Shown here piece by piece: positions 1 through 7,042 of a stretch of 26,060 bases of DNA (its first letter is position 1; each line of letters starts with the position of its first letter). The position numbers were made by a program, and so were the translations under genes. Source of the stretch: DHVE2 group archaeon (GTDB lineage Archaea; Thermoplasmatota; Thermoplasmata; Thermoplasmatales; Aciduliprofundaceae); the NCBI GenBank assembly GCA_015522935.1, contig WALH01000065.1, forward strand, positions 1-26,060, given 5' to 3'. The notes under the pieces were generated by a model, which worked only from the letters and a program-made list of their open reading frames with translations, made no database searches and was not told the origin of the DNA.

Positions 1-93
1 ATACTATATTGTAAGTGGTGATTAGATGAAATACCATCGCTTAAAATGCCTGAAAATACGAGATATGTTGAGAAAAAAGGTGAATTTGAATAA
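1..93 (+). pseudogene. possible decayed coding remnant at left edge
   Basis: All three forward frames hit a stop within the first 25 bases (TGA at 19-21, TAG at 23-25, TAA at 12-14). Frame 1, however, continues after its TGA with codons typical of the neighbouring genes and ends at TAA 91-93, reading LDEIPSLKMPENTRYVEKKG and a few more residues. Before the TGA it reads ILYCKW. This looks like the tail of a gene interrupted by a nonsense mutation or frameshift. A competing 37-codon frame from ATG 26 overlaps the integrase start as ATGA, but its residue composition is unconvincing. The call rests only on codon flavour and could be chance. Confidence 0.25.
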
Positions 94-135
94 CAATTAC
101 TTCTGGTCAGAGTTTAATTTCTGGAGGTGGAATAG

Positions 136-1044
136 ATGAGAGAAAAGGAGTTTAAAGTATGGATGAGGAGGCAGAGAGATACATATTCTCCAACCACTAT
201 AAGTAAAACCGTAGGTTATGTAAGGTATATTGAGCAAAAATTAGGGATGGATCTGGATTCTGTAAGTATTGAAGAAATATCAGATAGGCTTTATAATCTC
301 AGGGAGGAAGGAATGACTGTAGAGACACTTAATAACTGGATTAAATACTTAAACAGGTATGTGGTGTTTCTGGGACGTAATGTCAAACTCAAGTATTTTA
401 AATGGACCGAGAATGAAGATACTTATTTCTATGTCCCGAGTGATGAGGAGAAAGATGCTATACTTGCTGTAAGGTGGACATACTTGGAGACAAATGCCAG
501 AAATAGGTCGCTTATCCATCTTCTATTTGCTACAGGGTTGAGAGTGGGTGAAGCAATAGCATTGAACTGGAATGATATTGATATCTCTGATCCTGCCATG
601 CCACTTCTTTTTGTACGCCATGGCAAAGGAGAGAAGAAAAGGCATGTGCCCCTTCCTCCAGAGGTTCTCAAAGAACTTATCAATTACAAAGAATCTTATC
701 GTTTGAAGACTGATGTAAACGCCGTATTCACAACGCCAAGTGGGAGAATATCGCATGCTTTCGCGAGAAAGATTTGCAAGGAGGCTGGAGTGCGTGCTGG
801 TGTGCCACAGTTTCACTGTCATGCAGCGAGGCACTGGAGAGCAATAGCATGGCTTAAGGAGGATGTAAATTTAGAAACTATCCGCAGGCTCCTTGGTCAC
901 AAACACCTGAAAACCACGCAGAGATACTTGAGAAGATTGCAGATGGAATGGAGTTTAGATGAGATAAAGAAAAAAGATCAACGGTTCGGATCCTGGAAGC
1001 CTTTGGGTCCGGAGTATTTAAAGAAGTTAAGAGGTGAGGTATAA
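136..1044 (+). CDS. tyrosine recombinase / integrase (XerA- or phage-type)
   Basis: This is a complete 302-residue tyrosine recombinase, which cuts and rejoins DNA through a covalent 3'-phosphotyrosine. An N-terminal SAM-like core-binding domain (about residues 1-90) precedes the catalytic domain. All expected catalytic residues are visible by alignment to XerD spacing: R136 in ATGLRVGEA, K164 in GKGEKKRHVPL, H229 and R232 in HAAR, H255 in LLGHKH, and Y264. The start is ATG 136, behind the SD GGAGGTGG at 123-130. The gene ends 74 bases before the 3' end of a tRNA-Lys gene read from the other strand. That is the side on which elements that integrate into tRNA 3' ends carry their integrase, so it may mark an integrated element extending to the left. 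It could instead be the chromosomal dimer resolvase XerA, which has similar size and residues. The recombinase family is certain; the role is not. Confidence 0.93.
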   Translation: MREKEFKVWMRRQRDTYSPTTISKTVGYVRYIEQKLGMDLDSVSIEEISDRLYNLREEGMTVETLNNWIKYLNRYVVFLGRNVKLKYFKWTENEDTYFYVPSDEEKDAILAVRWTYLETNARNRSLIHLLFATGLRVGEAIALNWNDIDISDPAMPLLFVRHGKGEKKRHVPLPPEVLKELINYKESYRLKTDVNAVFTTPSGRISHAFARKICKEAGVRAGVPQFHCHAARHWRAIAWLKEDVNLETIRRLLGHKHLKTTQRYLRRLQMEWSLDEIKKKDQRFGSWKPLGPEYLKKLRGEV

Positions 1045-1118
1045 ATGGAGGCTGTAAAAAACAGGAAATTGGAGAACGGCGAGGTAGCGAATCAAGTTGC
1101 ACCCTGCTACAGAACTAA

Positions 1119-1192
1119 CGGGCCAGGAGGGATTCGAACCCCCGACCACGGGATTAAGAGTCCCGCGCTCTACCTACCTAAGCTACTGGCCC
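1119..1192 (-). tRNA. tRNA-Lys (CTT anticodon)
   Basis: Read on the minus strand this is a 74-base intronless tRNA. The acceptor stem GGGCCAG (1192-1186) pairs with CTGGCCC (1126-1120), and the discriminator is G at 1119. The anticodon stem CGGGA/TCCCG closes the loop CTCTTAA, with anticodon CTT at 1158-1156. The T loop contains TTCGAATC. No CCA is encoded. The 3' end faces the recombinase gene, and the 5' end faces the mbx operon promoter on the opposite strand. Confidence 0.96.
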
Positions 1193-1215
1193 ACAAATGG
1201 CGAATATTCACCCCT

Positions 1216-1223
1216 CATATAAA
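1216..1223 (-). promoter_or_regulatory. TATA box for tRNA-Lys
   Basis: Minus-strand TTTATATG lies about 27 bases before the first base of the mature tRNA-Lys, the normal archaeal TATA-to-start distance. Confidence 0.6.
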
Positions 1224-1324
1224 TCTTTTCACCTTTAAAGCATTTCGCTTTTCGTCATGATTTGTGCAACGGTTAACGAATAAATTTAAAAATGTTATGT
1301 TGCTCACGAAAAACAGAAAAATAA

Positions 1325-1332
1325 TTTATATA
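1325..1332 (+). promoter_or_regulatory. TATA box of the mbx operon
   Basis: TTTATATA is preceded by the A-rich stretch AAAAACAGAAAAATAA, which fits a BRE/TATA pair. Its centre is 24-25 bases before ATG 1353, so the transcript would start on or next to that ATG (leaderless). This argues against the in-frame GTG at 1338, which would lie upstream of the transcript start. Confidence 0.7.
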
Positions 1333-1352
1333 CCTGCGTGATTCCCCCAACT

Positions 1353-1877
1353 ATGCAGGAATCTAAAGGCGGAAAAGATTCGTTCGCCTTCGTAAGTATA
1401 ATCACATTTGTAACATGGATCGCTTTGACCCTTTCTCCTGGCATGTCATTGATAGACTTTTATCAGGAAGTTTTCGTAGGAATAATTGTAGCTATCACAG
1501 TAGCAGCTTTGACTTACAAACACCTTCCCAACGCATCTGTCAGATACTTTCATCCGAGGCGTTTTGGGTACCTGTTCGTTTACGTATTTGTATTCCTCTG
1601 GGCAATGATTAAGGCAAATTTCAACATGGCACGCATTGTTCTCTCACCCAAATTGCCCATAAGGCCCGGAATAGTCAGAATAACAACAAATTTAAAGCCC
1701 AACGTTGCGAAGCTCATGTTGGGAAACTCTATAACTCTCACTCCCGGGACAATGACGATGGAAGTGGATGGAAACAGTCTTTACATTCACTGGGTTCAAG
1801 TTTGTGAGGATTTATCTCAGGCAGGAAATATTATAAAAGGTTCATTTGAAAAATGGTTAGGAGGTGTATTCTCTTGA
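1353..1877 (+). CDS. mbxA: Mbx complex subunit A, MrpE/MnhE-like
   Basis: This 174-residue membrane protein belongs to the MrpE/MnhE family, a small subunit of the antiporter module of Mrp antiporters and of the Mbh/Mbx respiratory complexes. Two or three hydrophobic helices lie at about residues 10-50 and 68-90. A soluble C-terminal half contains the family motif region LMLGNSITLTPGTMTMEV and ends in WVQVCEDL. It opens a 13-gene operon. ATG 1353 is chosen because it lies 24-25 bases behind the TATA box and lacks an SD, as in other leaderless genes here; an in-frame GTG at 1338 would add five residues. The stop codon overlaps the next gene's TTG start in the string TTGA. The family is clear; the assignment to Mbx rather than a free Mrp antiporter comes from the operon. 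Confidence 0.9.
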   Translation: MQESKGGKDSFAFVSIITFVTWIALTLSPGMSLIDFYQEVFVGIIVAITVAALTYKHLPNASVRYFHPRRFGYLFVYVFVFLWAMIKANFNMARIVLSPKLPIRPGIVRITTNLKPNVAKLMLGNSITLTPGTMTMEVDGNSLYIHWVQVCEDLSQAGNIIKGSFEKWLGGVFS

Positions 1878-2134
1878 ATTTCTACATATTTGTCTCCCTC
1901 ATAACCATGCTCGCCATAGCCACATTCTTAGCCTTATATCGTCTTCTAAAAGGGCCAACTGCAGCTGACAGAATGGTTGCTTTAGATGCCATAACCAACA
2001 CCACTGCTGGAGTTCTTCTTATAATAGCTCTTGTGTCCCAGAGATTCATATATATGGACGTTACACTCGTGTACGCTATACTTTCTTTTGTGGGAGTGAT
2101 TGTCGTTGCCAGATATCTGGAGGGAGGCCTATGA
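1874..2134 (+). CDS. mbxB: Mbx complex subunit B, MrpF/MnhF-like
   Basis: This is an 86-residue protein of the MrpF/MnhF family with three transmembrane helices and the family signature LLKGPTAADRMVALDAI at about residues 23-39. It is a small scaffold subunit of the ion-translocating antiporter module. The start is taken as TTG 1874: an SD (GGAGGTG, 1860-1866) sits seven bases upstream, and TTG overlaps the preceding stop as TTGA, the same coupling that later genes show as ATGA. An in-frame ATG at 1853 lies upstream of that SD, has no SD of its own, and would add residues (MVRRCIL) unlike the family. The stop overlaps mbxC as ATGA. Confidence 0.9.
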   Translation: MNFYIFVSLITMLAIATFLALYRLLKGPTAADRMVALDAITNTTAGVLLIIALVSQRFIYMDVTLVYAILSFVGVIVVARYLEGGL

Positions 2135-2481
2135 TTGAACTGATTCTTTACTATATTGGTCTCGGATTTTGTTATTTAGGCTCACTGTTCCTCATATTTG
2201 GAGGTATTGGGCTGGTGAGAATGCCCGATGTTTACAACAGAATGCAGGCTTCGACAAAAACCACAACGCTTGGTTTGATGTCCATAGTTTTAGGTGTGGG
2301 ATTGATGCAGCCTCTCTGGATCATAAAGGCTATAGTGATCATAATTTTCATTGCTATGACTGCACCTGTAGGTGCAAGTGCCATGGCACGAGCGTCCTAC
2401 AAATCTGGGATACCCCTTTACAAAGGCTCCGTGATCGATCAATGTGATGCACCCAGCTGCAAGAAGGAGGTGAAAGAATGA
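2131..2481 (+). CDS. mbxC: Mbx complex subunit C, MrpG/MnhG-like
   Basis: This 116-residue protein of the MrpG/MnhG family has three transmembrane helices. The signature is GLVRMPDVYNRMQASTKTTT, at about residues 27-46, followed by TAPVGASAMARA. It is part of the antiporter module that couples redox chemistry to H+/Na+ movement. A hydrophilic tail of about 20 residues with two cysteines (QCDAPSCKKEVKE) follows the last helix. Those cysteines are not part of a motif I recognise. ATG 2131 overlaps the preceding stop, with the SD GGAGGGAGG just upstream. The gene ends in an ATGA overlap with mbxD. Confidence 0.9.
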   Translation: MIELILYYIGLGFCYLGSLFLIFGGIGLVRMPDVYNRMQASTKTTTLGLMSIVLGVGLMQPLWIIKAIVIIIFIAMTAPVGASAMARASYKSGIPLYKGSVIDQCDAPSCKKEVKE

Positions 2482-2726
2482 TACCTCTCACCGTCATAGC
2501 ATGGTTTTTAACATTTTTGGCAATCCCTCCAGCGATATATGCAGTTGAATCAAAAGATTTACTTTCTGCCGGAATCGCTGCGGGCTTTGCGGATCTAACT
2601 GCAGCCATAATATTCTTAGTTCTCCAAGCACCTGACGTGGCCATAACTCAGGCTGCAATAGGCGCTGGAATTACGCTTGCAGTATTTGTTTATGCTGTTA
2701 GAAGGACGGAGAGGTGGGAAAAATGA
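2478..2726 (+). CDS. mbxD: Mbx complex subunit D, MrpA C-terminal-like (MbhD family)
   Basis: This 82-residue membrane protein has three helices and resembles MbhD, which corresponds to a piece of the C-terminal part of MrpA. The segment FLVLQAPDVAITQAAIGAG (about residues 46-64) is the conserved core of this family, carrying the acidic residue D53 in the membrane-facing region. It helps connect the antiporter module to the redox arm in Mbh/Mbx-type complexes. The SD GGAGGTGA (2467-2474) precedes ATG 2478. It overlaps mbxC and mbxF by four bases each. Confidence 0.88.
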   Translation: MIPLTVIAWFLTFLAIPPAIYAVESKDLLSAGIAAGFADLTAAIIFLVLQAPDVAITQAAIGAGITLAVFVYAVRRTERWEK

Positions 2727-3454
2727 GAAAAATCATAGCGGCATCAATTGCCATATTAGTTTTCGTTGTACTGGCCTATTTCTTCATTACATCTTCCGCG
2801 CCCATTGATTACAGACATGGCGGATATTATGAGAATCCAATAAATCATGAGCAGTACAATCAATCTGTGCCACAGAAATACCTGAATGGGACGAGGCAGG
2901 ATACGGGAGCATCCAACGCCGTAACTGCTATAGTGGTGGAATACAGAGGTTTTGATACATTTGGAGAGGTAACTGTTCTTTTCACTGCTGCAACAGGAAT
3001 CGCTCTTCTTTTGGAGGCTTACAGGAGGAAAATGGAAAGAGTGGTGGAGAGTAACTTTATTGTGAGAATCGCCAGTATAGTTATTCTCCCGTTCATCGTC
3101 GTTGTTGGCACTTATATATTTATTCACGGACATTTAACCCCTGGCGGAGGCTTTCCAGGTGGCGCTGTGATAGCATCTGGCTTTCTCTTAATGCTTCTTG
3201 TAAAGACACGCAAGGGACTAAATGAGAAGAATCTTACCATTACAGAAAGTTTCGCTGGTATGACATATGCTCTTATAGGTCTCCTTGGCTTAGTTCTAGC
3301 ACAGGAGTTTCTGCAGAACTATTTACCTCTAGGAATATTTGGCACTGTTTTCAGTGCGGGAATTATACCTCTTATTTACATAGCCATAGGATTTAAGGTA
3401 GGCTCTGAACTTTCTGGGATCCTTGATCATCTCAAGGGGGTGCATTCAGAATGA
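2723..3454 (+). CDS. mbxF: Mbx complex subunit F, fused MbhE-like and MrpB/MnhB-like domains
   Basis: This 243-residue protein appears to join two parts that are separate in Mbh. Residues 1-105 resemble MbhE: a transmembrane helix, an extracytoplasmic loop rich in Tyr and Asn, then NAVTAIVVEYRGFDTFGE with an acidic helix. Residues 108-243 are MrpB/MnhB-like, with the signature HGHLTPGGGFPGGAV at about 135-149 and three or four helices. The start is ATG 2723, because the SD GAGAGGTGG (2709-2716) lies six bases upstream and ATGA overlaps the preceding stop. GTG 2714 lies inside that SD and is unlikely. The thirteen-gene thermococcal mbx operon likewise has no separate E gene, which supports reading this as the Mbx arrangement. 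Confidence 0.88.
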   Translation: MRKIIAASIAILVFVVLAYFFITSSAPIDYRHGGYYENPINHEQYNQSVPQKYLNGTRQDTGASNAVTAIVVEYRGFDTFGEVTVLFTAATGIALLLEAYRRKMERVVESNFIVRIASIVILPFIVVVGTYIFIHGHLTPGGGFPGGAVIASGFLLMLLVKTRKGLNEKNLTITESFAGMTYALIGLLGLVLAQEFLQNYLPLGIFGTVFSAGIIPLIYIAIGFKVGSELSGILDHLKGVHSE

Positions 3455-3801
3455 CCTACGAGCTCTTAGTTCCAATCTTCATCGTTTCTACGGCTCTCAT
3501 CTCCATAGGGTTATACGGTGTAATGAGCAAGAAGAATATACTGAAAATCATTCTTTCTCTTGATCTTATGGATACAGGTGTAAATATTCTAATAGTTGCC
3601 ATGGGCTATCTCCCCGGGGGTACGGCGCCAATAGAAAATGGAAATTATAAAGTGTACGTTGACCCTGTGCCTCAAGCACTTGTTCTAACAGCAATAGTTA
3701 TAGGAGTATCGGTCACAGCTCTTGCTCTTGCGATAGCCATAAACTACTACAGAAAAACTGGTACTATCGAGCTTGAAAAAGAGGGGGTGATGAAATGGTG
3801 A
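3451..3801 (+). CDS. mbxG: Mbx complex subunit G, MrpC/NuoK-like
   Basis: This 116-residue subunit with three transmembrane helices is homologous to MrpC and to NuoK of complex I. Visible family features are GLYGVMSKKNILKIILSLDL at about residues 22-41 and DPVPQALVLTAIVIGVSVTA at about 71-90. PxPQALxLTAIVI is the most conserved MrpC/NuoK stretch. It forms part of the membrane path next to the antiporter-like pumps. ATG 3451 follows the SD GGGGGTG and overlaps the preceding TGA. The 3' end overlaps the mbxH start by seven bases. Confidence 0.92.
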   Translation: MTYELLVPIFIVSTALISIGLYGVMSKKNILKIILSLDLMDTGVNILIVAMGYLPGGTAPIENGNYKVYVDPVPQALVLTAIVIGVSVTALALAIAINYYRKTGTIELEKEGVMKW

Positions 3802-5189
3802 TGTTCGATGTACCTCCTGTATTACTAATTGCATTTCCTCTCTTCTTCGCTTTTCTCGCCCCCTTGATTTATTACCTTTCTAAAAAATCCATAAAGTTTT
3901 ACACGCTTGGAGTTCTCATCCTCAACGCTATCCTATCCTACTTTCTGTTTTTCCGTGTCATGGATGAGGGAGTAGTTTACGAGCAACTTTCTGGATTTTA
4001 TCCACCAGTTGGAATTCTTCTTGCTGTGGGTTATCTTGGTTCTATTCTGGCCATGCTCATAAATACACTTGCCACAATTAACTACGTATCCTTCTTTGAT
4101 GAAAAATCCCATTCTTTAAGATTTTCCATGCTTTACATGCTCGTAACCGCATCATCCACAGGAATAGTTGTAACCGGAGACCTCTTCAATATGTTCGTGT
4201 TTTTTGAAATAACTGCAGTAGGTTCATATGGCCTGCTTGCATCAAAGGGTACCAAGAGGTCTTATGAAGGTGCAATAAAATACATCGTCCTCGGGTCCAT
4301 AGGTTCATCTTTTATTCTTTTAGGCATAGCAACTATATATGGATATCTGAAAACCCTAAACTTCTACGATATTGCAGCCAGAATATCAACAATGCCTATT
4401 GAGGCAAAGTTGATGGCTTTTACATTTCTCGTTATAGGAATAGGTGTGGAAGCAGAGATCTTCCCACTCAATGGGTGGGTCCCCGACGCATATCAGGGTG
4501 CAAGTAGCAGGGTTGCATCCTTTATGGTTCTTGGCCCATCTAAGGCGGGTATATATGCCATAGCAAGGCTCATATTCACTCTCATACCCTTTTCGGATGG
4601 TTACGAACTTGCTCTCATATTAGGTGCCCTCACACTCCTTATTGGAGAATTAGCAGCTCTGAACCAGAAAGATGTGAAAAGAATGCTTGCCTACTCATCC
4701 ATTGGGCAGATGGGTTTGATTCTCATAGCCCTTTCCCTTCATAGTCAGATAGCCCTCATAGCAGCAGTATTTCTTATTGTCAATCATGCCCTCGCCAAGA
4801 GCCTTCTGTTTTTAGGTTCAAGAAACTATGCATCTGGCATTCTAAAAAATCCTGTCATAGGGGCGTCCATATTTATCGGTGCACTATCCATAATCGGTAT
4901 GCCTCCATTTCCGGGGTTCTGGGGAAAATGGTATCTTATAGTAGATATGGCTCATAACGGTCTGTGGTTTATGATCTCGGTGATTCTCTTTGCGGCTATA
5001 GTCGAAGCTGTATACTATGCCCGTTTTCTGTTTAGGGGTACTGGAAATGAGAAGGTTACTCTTCTTCCCGGAGAGAAAATTGCCATTATATCCCTTGCCG
5101 TTCTCTTAGTAATAATCGCACTATTTCCATTCCTGCTATACAACCCAGCATCTAACGCCGCAACATCCTTCTTGGGAGGTGGTCCATAA
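3795..5189 (+). CDS. mbxH: Mbx complex subunit H, MrpD/NuoM-like antiporter-type pump
   Basis: This 464-residue protein with about 14 helices belongs to the MrpD/NuoM/NuoN proton-pumping family. The TM5-region glutamate is E138 in MFVFFEITAVGSYGL, K250 sits in LGPSKAGIYAIAR, and H331/K335 in NHALAKSLLFLGSRN match the later-helix His/Lys. In the TM7 region, where the family usually has a lysine before xAxxPxxxWLPDA, this protein reads GVEAEIFPLNGWVPDAY, with Glu at 219. It would be one of the two pumping channels of the complex. ATG 3795 is used, overlapping the previous stop with GGGGTGA just upstream; ATG 3801 is an in-frame alternative. TAATG links it to the next gene. Confidence 0.93.
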   Translation: MVMFDVPPVLLIAFPLFFAFLAPLIYYLSKKSIKFYTLGVLILNAILSYFLFFRVMDEGVVYEQLSGFYPPVGILLAVGYLGSILAMLINTLATINYVSFFDEKSHSLRFSMLYMLVTASSTGIVVTGDLFNMFVFFEITAVGSYGLLASKGTKRSYEGAIKYIVLGSIGSSFILLGIATIYGYLKTLNFYDIAARISTMPIEAKLMAFTFLVIGIGVEAEIFPLNGWVPDAYQGASSRVASFMVLGPSKAGIYAIARLIFTLIPFSDGYELALILGALTLLIGELAALNQKDVKRMLAYSSIGQMGLILIALSLHSQIALIAAVFLIVNHALAKSLLFLGSRNYASGILKNPVIGASIFIGALSIIGMPPFPGFWGKWYLIVDMAHNGLWFMISVILFAAIVEAVYYARFLFRGTGNEKVTLLPGEKIAIISLAVLLVIIALFPFLLYNPASNAATSFLGGGP

Positions 5190-7042
5190 TGCTTGTTGAG
5201 ATATTTATCACAATGCTTATTCTTGCTTTAGTGGCAGCAGCTCTGAATAAATATCCGAAAATATCTGGTATCGTAACTTTCTTTGCATCACTCATACCAT
5301 TTTTAGTGGTTATTTCATGGAGCCAAGACATAGGATTAAGCTTCCCTCAGTTTCTGAAATTCTTCACACTTGAAAAGAGTTTGAATTACAACATTGGAAT
5401 TGCAACATTCATGCTAAAAATCACGCCACTTGGATGGTTCTTCCTTCTTTTACTTGCCTCTGCATTCCCCATGGCCATCCTATTCTCCATAACATTCATA
5501 AAGAAAAACGCCGGTGGATTCTACGCTGCAATGATTACAAGTATGATCGGCTCCATGGGGATACTCCTTGCTCAGGATATTCTTTCTTTTTACATGTTCT
5601 GGGAAATAATGTCATGGAGCATCCTTGCTTTGGTTATGCGATCTCATGACAAAAAAGCCATAATGAGCTATCTTTCCTTTGGAGTGCTTTCCGCAATGTT
5701 AATTCTCTTGGGTATAATGCTACTTTACAGTGAGACTGGCACCTTCGTTTTCAGTGAAATGGGATTTATGGCAAACAATACCACACTTATAGCCCTCTCC
5801 CTTCTTGTATCCGGCTTTGCAGTTAAAGGGGTGTTAGTTCCAATGCATGTATGGGCGCCATACGTGTATTCTCGCTCTGAGGAACCTTTTGTCGCCTTCC
5901 TTTCAGGAGGTTTAAGCAAACTGGGATACTTCGCCATGATTCTCTTTATGTACAGTGTCGTGGGGATATCAGTTCTCAATTCTTGGGGAACATTCAGGGA
6001 TGTATCTATATTCGGTTACACTCTTGCTTTCATAGGTGCATTGACCGCGTTTATTGGAACCGTTTTGGCTATTATGCAGGACGACCTGAGAAAATTACTG
6101 GCATATTCATCCATAGGGCAATTGGGCTACATAGCAATAGGAATAGGTATAGGCACACCATTGGCGATGACCGGAGCACTCTTTCAGGCTTTAAATCATA
6201 CATTCTTCAAATCCGCTCTTTTCCTAGCTGCGGGCGCTGTATATTACCGTACAGGTAAGTGGAAGATAAGTGAATTAGGAGGATTAGGGTACAAAATGCC
6301 TTTTACATTCCTAGCAGTGTTATTTGCCATCTTTGCATTAGCCGGGATACCAATAACATCAGGTTTCGCAGCCAAATGGCTTCTTTATGAAGCGGCTATT
6401 CAGAAGAAGTTCCTCTTTATCACGCCCATAATGCTCATAGCCGGGGTAGGTGCGTTTCTCTATTCTTACAAGATCCTCTACGGTGTTTTCCTTGGCGAAC
6501 CAAGGCACAATGTGAAAGAAGCACCATTATCACAGCTCGCCGCAATGTGGCTCTTAGTTCTTCCTCTGATAATATTCCTCATATTCCCTGGATGGTTTGT
6601 TGATTTAACCTCTCCAATCCTGAAATGGTACGGATTGATGCCTATATCTCACACACCCTATACAATAACCACTTCTTTAGCAGCTTATAATACCCTCGCA
6701 GTGATACTGGCTCTTATAGGTGGCCTTATTCTGGCTTTCGCATTGTACTTCTCAAAACCACAGAAGGTTGTACCCCATACAGATAATTATTTAGCTGGAG
6801 AACCGCCGGAGCTTTATGAGCATATATCTATGCATGCCGCAAGCAAATACTACGAGCCATTCGACGAGGTCTTTTACCCATTCTTCAAAAGAGGAGCAGA
6901 GATGTGCTGGATGGCCATACTAAAATTTGTTAAGATTTTAGGTGAGGGTGCTCGGGCTATATACACGGGCATCGTGAACGATTATTCGATATACATTCTG
7001 ATTTTCTTCCTGCTGTTAGTAGGATGGTGGTTGATATGGTAA
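5189..7042 (+). CDS. mbxH': Mbx complex subunit H', second NuoL-like antiporter-type pump
   Basis: This 617-residue NuoL-like membrane protein has about 16 helices and is much longer than subunit H. Canonical ion-path residues are visible: E139 in FYMFWEIMSW, K213 in GFAVKGVLVPMHVWAPYVY, K244 in LSKLGYFAMI, and the His/Lys pair of the segment LNHTFFKSALFLAAG. After the core there is a soluble linker (PHTDNYLAGEPPELYEHIS), an amphipathic stretch and a final helix, as in long NuoL/HyfB-type subunits. A second antiporter-like subunit is what separates Mbx/Mbs (two pumps) from Mbh (one). The start ATG 5189 shares a base with the previous TAA and follows the SD GGAGGTGG. Confidence 0.93.
   Translation: MLVEIFITMLILALVAAALNKYPKISGIVTFFASLIPFLVVISWSQDIGLSFPQFLKFFTLEKSLNYNIGIATFMLKITPLGWFFLLLLASAFPMAILFSITFIKKNAGGFYAAMITSMIGSMGILLAQDILSFYMFWEIMSWSILALVMRSHDKKAIMSYLSFGVLSAMLILLGIMLLYSETGTFVFSEMGFMANNTTLIALSLLVSGFAVKGVLVPMHVWAPYVYSRSEEPFVAFLSGGLSKLGYFAMILFMYSVVGISVLNSWGTFRDVSIFGYTLAFIGALTAFIGTVLAIMQDDLRKLLAYSSIGQLGYIAIGIGIGTPLAMTGALFQALNHTFFKSALFLAAGAVYYRTGKWKISELGGLGYKMPFTFLAVLFAIFALAGIPITSGFAAKWLLYEAAIQKKFLFITPIMLIAGVGAFLYSYKILYGVFLGEPRHNVKEAPLSQLAAMWLLVLPLIIFLIFPGWFVDLTSPILKWYGLMPISHTPYTITTSLAAYNTLAVILALIGGLILAFALYFSKPQKVVPHTDNYLAGEPPELYEHISMHAASKYYEPFDEVFYPFFKRGAEMCWMAILKFVKILGEGARAIYTGIVNDYSIYILIFFLLLVGWWLIW

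Noticed and set aside
19..21. TGA as a selenocysteine codon at the left edge
   Set aside because: There is no hairpin or selenoprotein context, and archaeal selenocysteine use is confined to a few lineages that this window does not resemble.
1045..1260. 71-codon plus-strand frame across tRNA-Lys
   Set aside because: It is the antisense of the tRNA. GPGGIRTPDHGIKSPALYLP is a translation typical of tRNA antisense strands, not a protein.
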